From: Engelhardtia mirabilis | GTDB taxonomy: Bacteria > Planctomycetota > UBA1135 > GCA-002686595 | DNA: 64,000 nt | NCBI GenBank assembly: GCA_007751255.1 | Contig: CP036296.1 | Location: 6,386,001 to 6,450,000, forward strand | Direction of reading: 5' to 3' | In this document: positions 53,880-64,000 of the stretch, one piece after another | Position numbering within the stretch: position 1 is the stretch's first letter | Layout of the letters: the number at the start of each line of letters is the position of its first letter | Notes under the pieces: model-generated | Database searches by the model: none | Seen by the model: the letters and a program-made list of their open reading frames with translations, nothing else | What the model was told of the DNA's origin: nothing | Made by a program: the position numbers and the translations under genes

Positions 53880-55421
53880 CTACTGGATCGTCGCCACGCC
53901 ACCCGTCGTCGTGATCGTCATCGGCTGGTCGAGGACCAGGACCGACTCGCCGAAGACGTTCGGATAGAGCGCGAGCGTCCAGCCGGCCGCCACGTGGGGC
54001 AGCGCCGCGGAGACGGACGCGAAGGGGAGCGGCTCGGTCCCGTCCGGGTAGGGGACGGGGTCGACGGACTTCGCGTAGACGGTTCCGCTGGCGGGGTCGA
54101 AGCAGGACGCTGCCGTCGCCGCGTTGATCACGGGGACCGTCGACTGGCTCCAGCTGATCCCGATCAGGGCGCAACCGATCGTATCGATCGACGGACACAT
54201 GATCTGGCACGAGTCACCCGAGCAGGTCTCGAACAGGCCACTCCCCAGGTGGTTCGCGCCCAGGTTGTGACCGAGCTCGTGGGCGGTCAGCCAGCCTCGG
54301 AACTTCATGTTCGAGCTGAAGGTCGTCTGGGACAGCCCCGGAGCCAGGGTGTTGATGACGTCGGGGCAGCTCTCACTGTTGTTCGTACCACAGGTCACTC
54401 CGACGGTCGCAATACCGATCGTCGAGCCGTCAATGTCACGTCCCGTGAAGAGGTGCCCGAACTCGGCGTCGAAGCCGTAGTTGGCGCTGTTCTTCCAGTC
54501 GGTCCGGAACTCGCACAACAGGCTCGCTGCATCCGTGGACGGGTAGAGGTTGCCCGGAGAGACCTCGAGGATCGCCCCGGCGAAGTTGAACTTGAACGGG
54601 TTGACGCCGTTGTCGTCGTACTCCGAGGTCACCTGGTCGAGCAGGGCCTCGATGTCGTTGACCGCCGCGCTGGTCGAGTTGCCGGCCCACTGGAAGTACT
54701 GGTTGTCGACATAGCACGCCACGCCGGCGGCGCGGTACGACACCGTCTTGGCCACGAGCGGCCCGTCGTCTTCGCGGTCCGGACGCGCAGCACCACGGCC
54801 GTGGACGTGCCCGGGCGAGCCGTGGGCCGGTGACCCGTGCCCACCCTGCCGCTCGGGTGCCCACGGAGCCGACGACGCGTCGTCGACGCCGCAACGTCCA
54901 GGGCTGGCCATGATGTTGAGGTAGGAGTAGACGGCGTGCGAGCGGGGCCCGGCCCCCTGCACGAAGTCGTCGAGGGGCTGCACGTACCAGGCACTCGTCT
55001 CCGTCTCGAGCGTGGCCGACAGGCGGCCCAGCTCGTCGAGCGTGGCGCGCACCTCGGAGCCGGGCCGACCGACGATCTCGCCGTGGTACAGGCGCGACGG
55101 CGGCGGGACGACCTCGCGCACGACTCCGTCGGCGCCGCGCTCGAGGAGCTTGAAATCGGGGGTGCGGATCGAGTGGGGCACCAGGTCGACCTCGACCCAC
55201 GCACCGTCGAAGGGCAGGACGGTCCGGAAGGGCTCGGGCCTCGCGAACTGGGGCAGCGTCAGCTCGAGCTGCAGCTCGGGGCGCCAAGGCGACCCGTCGC
55301 CGCGCACGAGCGGCCCGTGCTTGCCGTGCCAAGGCAGGCGGTCGGCGCCGTCCTGGGCGAGGCCCGCGGCGGCGAGGCCGCCCAAGGCGAGGAGGGTGGT
55401 CAGAGCAGTTCGAAGGGTCAT
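53880..55421 (-). CDS. Secreted reprolysin-like zinc metalloprotease
   Basis: The protein has 513 residues from ATG 55421. Signal peptide 1-23 (ending GLAQ). A pro-domain (about 45-165) precedes a His/Gly-rich linker (193-209). The catalytic domain has the extended zinc motif 'HELGHNLGANH' (His381, Glu382, His385, His391), then 'CQIMCP' near 405, whose Met could be the Met-turn of the metzincin clan, and several Cys for disulphides. It fits the M12B/reprolysin-like family. It starts 11 bases after the stop of a fibre-module gene, so the two are probably co-transcribed. The longer frame to 55619 is antisense noise without a signal peptide. Confidence 0.9.
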   Translation of the reverse strand: MTLRTALTTLLALGGLAAAGLAQDGADRLPWHGKHGPLVRGDGSPWRPELQLELTLPQFARPEPFRTVLPFDGAWVEVDLVPHSIRTPDFKLLERGADGVVREVVPPPSRLYHGEIVGRPGSEVRATLDELGRLSATLETETSAWYVQPLDDFVQGAGPRSHAVYSYLNIMASPGRCGVDDASSAPWAPERQGGHGSPAHGSPGHVHGRGAARPDREDDGPLVAKTVSYRAAGVACYVDNQYFQWAGNSTSAAVNDIEALLDQVTSEYDDNGVNPFKFNFAGAILEVSPGNLYPSTDAASLLCEFRTDWKNSANYGFDAEFGHLFTGRDIDGSTIGIATVGVTCGTNNSESCPDVINTLAPGLSQTTFSSNMKFRGWLTAHELGHNLGANHLGSGLFETCSGDSCQIMCPSIDTIGCALIGISWSQSTVPVINAATAASCFDPASGTVYAKSVDPVPYPDGTEPLPFASVSAALPHVAAGWTLALYPNVFGESVLVLDQPMTITTTGGVATIQ

Positions 55422-55432
55422 GGAACCGATCC

Positions 55433-56039
55433 TCACTGCAGGTTGACCAGGACGAGCACCAGCCCCGCGTCGGCGTCGAGCGCGGACATGGCCTTGCCGA
55501 TCACGGCGCCGTTCGCGCGCGCGTCGTCGGTGGCCCTCATGGCGTGGCCGGCGAGGGCGGCGGTGGTGAGCAGGTCGCCAGGCGCGATCGCGCCGTTCTC
55601 GGTCGAGGCCTTGACCCATACGCGGCCGCTCATGGCCACGGGGAACTCGCCGTCGAGCACGCCGTCCTGGCCCAGGTGCAGGCCCGGGTTGACGCCGTTC
55701 GCGCCGGAGACGATGCCGGCGACCTTGCGGTCGTAGGCCTCGCTGCTGGCGATCAGCTCGCCGGCGTTGATCGCGTCGATCACCACCACGGTTCCGGGCT
55801 CGAGGGCCTCGGTGGAGTCGAAGCCCTCGACGATGTCCGCGCCGCCGAGGATTCGAAGCACCCTGACCTCAAACGTCCCGTCGGTGAGCAGCGAAGCATC
55901 GGCGCCCCCGTCGTTGGTGTAGAAGCGCAGCGGGCTGTTCGTCCTGGTCCCGAAGAAACACCCATTGCCCGAGATGGCCGGTTCGACCGGAAACGCGGTC
56001 GAGACCGATCGCGTGAGGTTCCCGCTGACGCCCTGAGCC

Positions 56040-56050
<11 letters not shown>
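55433..56050 (-). CDS. Truncated collagen/tail-fibre-like protein (C-terminal module only)
   Basis: The 205 residues start at a GTG at 56050. From '[20 protein letters not shown]' to '[11 protein letters not shown]' the sequence is nearly identical to the last 140 residues of the protein at 37829-39739. Signal peptide, collagen run and fibre repeats are all missing, and the first 60 residues ('NSPLRFYTNDGGADASLLTD') look like the last fibre repeat. The GTG lies inside the first codons of the divergent kinase gene. This is most likely the 3' end of a broken gene, though translation may still occur. Downstream, the metalloprotease gene follows after 11 bases. In the other locus the full-length gene is likewise followed directly by an exported protein gene. 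Confidence 0.65.
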
Positions 56051-59476
<3,426 letters not shown>

Positions 59477-59504
<28 letters not shown>

Positions 59505-60922
59505 CCGGCAGCAGCGCCCGAGTCCCCCACCGAGTCGTGGTAGTCGGCGAGAACCTCGAGGGCCTCGGGGTACCGCAGGCTCCGCTGTCGCTCGAGCACG
59601 CCCAGTGTGCCCGTCAAGAGCTCCAAGCCACCCTCCACGTCTCCCGATCGAAGGCGTGCCTCACCGATCATGCTGTCGACAGAGGCAGTCTGCAGACCCA
59701 GCGCGAGTCGCAGGTCGCGGGCGCGCTCGAGGCTGGTGAGCGCCTCGTCGAAGCCTCCACCTCGGAGGTGGGCGAGCCCGAGACCGAGCTCGATGCGCGC
59801 GAGCATCGCCGCGTCGACCCCGTCACCCAAGCGAGCCCTCCAGTCCTGATCCAGGGTGAGCGCCTCCTCGAGCCGGCCCGCCCGGACCATCAGCGTCACC
59901 GCGGTGCCGACGGACTGGGCCGTGTACGGATCGGAGGGGCCGAGGGCCTCCGCGCGAAGGTCGAGGGCCCTCAGGGCCGCGGCGACCGAGTCGTCGGGGC
60001 GGTCCGAGCTGTCGTAGAGCCAGCCCAGCTCGGCCCATGCCGCGGCCTGGATCCGGAGGGCCTGCACCGACTCGTCGGACGGCGCCTCGACCACCTCGCG
60101 CAGGAGCTCGAGCGCCCGCCCGACCTGCCCGGCGTCGACGGCCATCCCGGCCAGGTTGACCCGACTCGTCAGGGTGTCGGGGTGGGTGGCCCCCTGGAAT
60201 TCGATCGCGATCGCCAAGTCGGCCTCGTGCGCGGACAGGGCCCCGTCGAGCTGACCGAGTTGCATGTGGGCCACGCCGATGGTGTTGTGGATGGCGGCCA
60301 GCGACGGCCACAGCTCGGCGCGGCGCTCGCTGCTCTCGAGCTCGTCGCGCAGGGCCGTCAAGAGTTCCATCCCATCGGCGGTGTCGCCCGTGCGGAGGCG
60401 CTCCCAACCGAGCAGCCGGCGGGCGACCAACGACGACGGGTCCAGGGGCCCGAGGGCCGCGATCGTCGGGTCCGTCCAGCGCTCCAGGATCGACCGCGCG
60501 CGGCCCGCCTCACCCTTCTGGCTGAGGGTCTGCGCCAGCCCCACCTGACCGCGTAGCCAGCGGTGATCGTCCCAGGCGACGACCCCGCGCGCCGTCTCGA
60601 GGTACGACTCCCACAACCGGAGGGCCTCGTCCTGCGCTCCCGAGGCGGTCGCGGCCTGCGCCGCGGCCAGCATCGCGAAGAGGCTCGCATCCGGGTCCGC
60701 ACCACTCGCGGTGGAAGCGGGCGGCGCCGGTGCGACCGACGTCAGACCCATCTCCGCGACGGCCGTCGCCTGGTCGAGGAAGCCCGCCAGTCGATAGCTC
60801 TGCCCGAGGTTGGAGAGCAGGAGCACGCGCGTCTTCGGGGACAAGGAGTCCGCTCGCGCCAGGAGGTCGCGGGCGGGTTCGAGCTGGGTCAGGCGCGTGA
60901 ACTCGCGGCCTAGGTCGGCCAC
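59477..60922 (-). CDS. TPR-repeat protein, possible remnant of a sigma/kinase-TPR operon
   Basis: The protein has at least 481 residues from GTG 60922. Helical pairs of TPR type run through its length ('TRVLLLSNLGQSYRLAGFLD', 'AAIHNTIGVAHMQLGQLDGA', 'THPDTLTSRVNLAGMAVDAG', 'LARIELGLGLAHLRGGGFDE'). The HPDTL...NLA pattern is that of the TPR blocks at the end of planctomycete kinases, but no kinase domain is present. The same frame stays open upstream to the sigma factor stop without ATG, GTG or TTG; a CTG at 61015-61013 overlaps that stop (CTGA). The true start is therefore uncertain. No signal peptide or membrane segment is seen at the GTG. Confidence 0.75.
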
Positions 60923-61011
60923 ATCGATCGATCGCAGCTCGAGGTCGAGAGCAGCCGCGCGCCGTGCGCGCTCATCGGCCGAGAGGCCCTCCCGAGCGAG
61001 GGCGGCGTCGG

Positions 61012-61389
61012 TCAGCTCGCGGTCGGCGCGCCGTCCACATGGATCAGCCCGTCCAGCTCCTCGCGCCGGCGGTCGCCGCCGCGCTTGACGGCGCCACGCG
61101 CCCGCTGGCGATCGACCAGGACGTTCCGCATCGCGCGGGCGGCGGCCCCGAAGAAGTGGCCGCGGCCGTCCCAGCCGGGGTCGCCGTTCTCGACCAGGCG
61201 CATCCAGGCCTCGTGGACCAGCTCGGTGGCCTGGACCGTGTTGCCCGGGGGCGTGCGGGCCACGCGCGCGGCGGCGAGCTGGCGCAGCTGTTCGTAGAGC
61301 GCCGGCAGCAGCTCCTCGGCGGAGCGTGGGTCACCGCGGGTGCTCCGGTCGACAAGCTCGCGGATGCTGTCCTCGAGGTCGTTCGCCAC
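61012..61389 (-). CDS. Truncated ECF sigma factor lacking region 4
   Basis: The protein has 125 residues. Region 2 is well conserved: 'LLPALYEQLRQLAAARVART', 'TVQATELVHEAWMRLVENGD', 'HFFGAAARAMRNVLVDRQRA' and 'GAVKRGGDRRR', as in the two full-length ECF proteins of this window (about 197 residues). It then stops after 'HVDGAPTAS', so the linker and the -35-binding HTH are absent. It could not recognise promoters in the normal way. The TPR gene follows in another frame without a clear start codon. The simplest reading is a deletion that removed region 4 and the front of the next gene. A functional short form is possible but less likely. Confidence 0.8.
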   Translation of the reverse strand: MANDLEDSIRELVDRSTRGDPRSAEELLPALYEQLRQLAAARVARTPPGNTVQATELVHEAWMRLVENGDPGWDGRGHFFGAAARAMRNVLVDRQRARGAVKRGGDRRREELDGLIHVDGAPTAS

Positions 61390-61667
61390 GCAATCGGATC
61401 ATGCGGGGGGCGCTCCAGACTGCCAACCGGGCCTCTGGGCGGGCCTTGCGAGGCCGGCGCCGAGCCCGCTGGGAGTCGGTCGCTGCTACCCTCCCGGCCG
61501 TCGGACGCCCGCCCCGTCGCCACCGCTCGCACGAATTCTCGCGGGATTCATGAGGTGGCGACCGGAGCCCTGCCGGATGGGTCGCCGACGGGAGACGCGA
61601 CGCGTCAAGGGGCCAGGCCCCCTCACTCCCGCGATCCACCTCAACCAGGTCCCTGAGAGAGAGCGCC

Positions 61668-63206
61668 ATGACTTGCCAGACCTCCCTCGCCGCCGCCCTG
61701 TTGGCCGCCGCCCCCCTCAGCCCCCCGGCCGACGCTTCGAGCGCCGGCGGCGAGTCGCTGCCCGTCGTGGAGTTCGTCTACGACTTCGACAACTCGGCCC
61801 GCGGCGACGTGGAGGGCGAGTGGGCGGTCTTCGCTGAGTACGGATTCGTGCAGTTCACCCGCTTCCTGCCGCTCGTCGGTTGGCAGGCCGTGCCCGAGCT
61901 CACCCTCGACCGGTACGTCCTGGGTGAGGACCTCATCCACCGCTTCCTCGACGCGGAACTCGACGGCGATCGCCTCGCGGTATCCCTCAGCATCGTCAAC
62001 GGCGGCGCCAACGGCGTGATCGTCTTCGAGTGGGACGGGACCACGTGGGGCCAGCTCGGATCGACGATCACCTCGCCCGCGCCGAAGAGCGAGGGGAGCT
62101 TTGGCGGCTACGACTTGGCGCTGGAGGGCGACGTGCTCGTCGTCTCGGACGCGAACCAAGCCGGCACGGGGGTGTGGAAGGGGGCCGTCCACGTCTATGA
62201 GTGGGACGGCTCGAGCTGGGTCCTCGGAACCTCGCTCGCGCCGCCGATCGACGGCTCCGGCTTCGGCTCGGAGCTCAGCATGGACGGAGGGCTCCTGGCC
62301 GTGACCCAACCCCATGCGTTCCCGCCTTCGGGCGACGTCGGGGCCGTGCACATCTACACGGGTGGCGGCGGGTCGTGGACCCATGCAGACACCCTCTTTC
62401 CCTTCCCTCAGAGCGGCAACGGGGAGTTCGCCTCCGACGTGGCCGTGGACAACGGACGCGTCGCGGTCGGGGCTCACTACTACGAGGCGGACGGCGCCTC
62501 CACGGAGAAGCGAGGAGCGGTCTACTCCTTCGTTCAGCAGGACGGTGCATGGGTCGTCGAGGCCCTCTTGCAGGTGCCCGAGCCCGAGTTTTCCTACTTC
62601 TTCGGACTCAGCGTCGACATGGCCGCCGGCCGCCTGCTCGTCGGAGCGAGCCCCCATCCGCGCAGCTACGAGCTCGCGGGAGGGGCGTGGACCGACCAGG
62701 GCTTCGTCGACGAGCTCTCCTACCCCTTCGGCTACCTCAAGCTGTCCTCCGATGGCGTCCGCAGCGTCCACTACCAAGGCGGACCGTCGAAGCCCGAGAG
62801 CATTGCTCGCTTCGAGTCCCTGCCCCCTCTGACCTGCCAGACCGACCTCGGCTCGCAGGGGCCGGGCTCGGCGCAGCTGCAGGTCTGCGGAGAGGGCCTC
62901 GCGACGGCCCTCGACCTCAACACCCTGCTGCTCGAGACCGACGTGAAGGTCAAGCCGACCTTCCTGGCGCTCTCGCTGCCCGGCAACCCGGACCTGAGCC
63001 TGCTCGGCGGCACCTTCGTCTCGGGCACCGGCCTGCTCCCGAGCGGGCTGTTCGCCTTCAGCACCGACGGCGACGGCGACCTCGCCCTGACCGTCCTCGG
63101 TCAGCCCACGGCCATCGACCTGGTGGTGCAATGCGCCACCCTCGACGTCAGCCAGCCCCTTGGCTGGACGGTCAGCAACGCCGTGCTGTTGCAGTACGGC
63201 CAGTAG
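61668..63206 (+). CDS. Secreted FG-GAP-like beta-propeller protein with C-terminal beta-sandwich module
   Basis: The protein has 512 residues. Signal peptide 1-24 (SLAAALLAAAPLSPPADA). Residues about 75-370 hold repeated FG-GAP-like blades ('FGGYDLALEGDVLVVSDA', 'GAVHVYEWDGSSW', 'FGSELSMDGGLLAVTQ', 'FASDVAVDNGRVAVGA'), as in integrin-type seven-bladed propellers. Residues about 385-512 begin 'LTCQTDLGSQGPGSAQ' and end 'GWTVSNAVLLQ', matching the end of the beta-helix protein at 50418-53801. This shared end module may act in surface attachment or export (inference). A purine-rich GAGAGAGAG lies just upstream of the ATG at 61668. Confidence 0.83.
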   Translation: MTCQTSLAAALLAAAPLSPPADASSAGGESLPVVEFVYDFDNSARGDVEGEWAVFAEYGFVQFTRFLPLVGWQAVPELTLDRYVLGEDLIHRFLDAELDGDRLAVSLSIVNGGANGVIVFEWDGTTWGQLGSTITSPAPKSEGSFGGYDLALEGDVLVVSDANQAGTGVWKGAVHVYEWDGSSWVLGTSLAPPIDGSGFGSELSMDGGLLAVTQPHAFPPSGDVGAVHIYTGGGGSWTHADTLFPFPQSGNGEFASDVAVDNGRVAVGAHYYEADGASTEKRGAVYSFVQQDGAWVVEALLQVPEPEFSYFFGLSVDMAAGRLLVGASPHPRSYELAGGAWTDQGFVDELSYPFGYLKLSSDGVRSVHYQGGPSKPESIARFESLPPLTCQTDLGSQGPGSAQLQVCGEGLATALDLNTLLLETDVKVKPTFLALSLPGNPDLSLLGGTFVSGTGLLPSGLFAFSTDGDGDLALTVLGQPTAIDLVVQCATLDVSQPLGWTVSNAVLLQYGQ

Positions 63207-63342
63207 TAGCAGAGTCGCCGGGCGCCGCTTGCTCAGCCACGCGGCGCCCGCCAGGACGCGACGAGGGAACTGAGGACGGCTCGGAGTCACTCGCTCCGTC
63301 GATCGGCGACATCGATGCGCGCGACCGCGTATCGTCCACGCC

Positions 63343-63972
63343 ATGACCGACCACGACTCCATCCGCGAGGTCCGCGACGCCGACGAGCTGCGGGAGGTCC
63401 TGGGCCCCGTCGCGCCCGCGGCGCGCGACAAGGTGCGTGATCGCTTGCACGAGCTGGACCGCCAGTGGCTGGCGCGCTCGCCGTTCTGCCTGGTGGCCAC
63501 GTCGAGCGCCGACGGCAGGTGCGACGTCTCACCCAAGGGTGACCCGCCGGGCTTCGTGTTGGTCCTCGACGAGACCACCGTCGTCCTGCCGGAACGACCC
63601 GGCAACCGTCGCGCCGACGGCTTCCGGAACGTCCTGGAGAATCCGCACGTCGGGCTGATCTTCTTCATCCCCGGACGGGGCGACACCCTGAGGATCAACG
63701 GGCGCGCGCGGCTCTTGCGGGAGGCGCTCTACTTCGACCGGATGCGCGTCCAGGGACACCGCCCCCAGCTCGCGCTGGAGGTGGTGGTCGAGGAGGTCTT
63801 CCACCACTGCTCGAAGGCCTTCCTGCGCTCGGACCTCTGGGACCCCGGGACCTGGGCGCCGGAGCTCGTGCCCAGCCGCGCCACCATCGCCGGGGCGCTC
63901 GAGCGTCGCCACGAGTCGCCGGAGGAGCTCGCCAGGTACTACGGCCCGGGCTACGGCAAGGACCTGTACTGA
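63343..63972 (+). CDS. Pyridoxamine 5'-phosphate oxidase family FMN-binding protein
   Basis: The protein has 209 residues. The split-barrel flavin-binding fold is indicated by 'FCLVATSSADGRCDVSPKGD' (residues 48-67), 'VLPERPGNRRADGFRNVLEN' and 'VGLIFFIPGRGDTLRINGRA'. This order matches the PPOX subfamily TIGR04025 (MSMEG_1061-like) and not true PdxH. The 'CSKAFLRSDLW' motif near residue 160 is also typical. Such proteins bind FMN or F420; the substrate is unknown. The protein is cytoplasmic, with no signal peptide. It is the last gene of the window; 28 bases remain after its stop. Confidence 0.9.
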   Translation: MTDHDSIREVRDADELREVLGPVAPAARDKVRDRLHELDRQWLARSPFCLVATSSADGRCDVSPKGDPPGFVLVLDETTVVLPERPGNRRADGFRNVLENPHVGLIFFIPGRGDTLRINGRARLLREALYFDRMRVQGHRPQLALEVVVEEVFHHCSKAFLRSDLWDPGTWAPELVPSRATIAGALERRHESPEELARYYGPGYGKDLY

Positions 63973-64000
63973 GGGTCGGAGGCGTCCTCCGCGGAGCCAC

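Overview
This is a very GC-rich bacterial window. Its gene content points to the phylum Planctomycetota, which is an inference from families and not from a marker gene. The evidence is three ECF sigma factors of the short planctomycete type (one truncated), two membrane-spanning Ser/Thr kinases carrying C-terminal beta-propellers, a PA14/propeller/DUF1080 fusion, and many large secreted repeat proteins with cleavable signal peptides. I saw no rRNA, tRNA, CRISPR array or replication origin. Because of the base composition almost every real gene has long antisense shadow frames, and these were left out.

Layout. 1-5.1 kb: two paralogous membrane-anchored proteins with repeated beta-sandwich domains flank a secreted alpha/beta-hydrolase. 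5.6-8.2 kb: an MgtE magnesium channel, an N-formylglutamate amidohydrolase and a small Cys-motif protein. 8.6-11.8 kb: the PA14-propeller-DUF1080 protein, ending at a 133-bp near-perfect palindrome. 11.9-14.2 kb: a tight three-gene minus-strand operon of a BNR-repeat propeller, a MoaD/ThiS-like protein ending in Gly-Gly, and a SAM methyltransferase. 14.5-20.2 kb: two tandem paralogous secreted hydrolases with a 205-residue unknown between them. 20.3-26 kb: a rearranged stretch containing an IS630-type element sitting exactly in the stop codon of a methyltransferase, a truncated copy of that methyltransferase with a nonsense codon, a frameshifted remnant, two unknown anchored proteins and a flippase-like membrane protein. 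26-41 kb: a HEAT/VWA protein, two subtilases, a beta/gamma-crystallin-like protein coupled to a collagen-like protein, a TIG protein, and an ECF sigma factor. 40.8-50.2 kb: an ECF sigma/kinase-WD40/secreted propeller operon, then a GNAT-like protein, an HTH regulator, a trypsin-like protease, and a decayed second copy of the propeller and kinase. 50.4-64 kb: a beta-helix protein, a metalloprotease preceded by a truncated copy of the collagen-like gene, a second kinase, a TPR protein with a truncated sigma factor, an FG-GAP-like propeller and a PPOX-family flavoprotein.

How it fits together. Most genes encode exported proteins: proteases of three catalytic types, hydrolases, adhesion-like and propeller proteins. 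They are interspersed with sigma/kinase signalling genes. Several exported proteins share one beta-sandwich module. There is clear evidence of repeated local duplication followed by decay: the methyltransferase, the propeller, the kinase, the collagen-like C-terminal module and the sigma factor. The BNR/MoaD-like/methyltransferase operon is the best candidate for a poorly described system. All start codons, domain names and functions were assigned by reading motifs; no database search was run.
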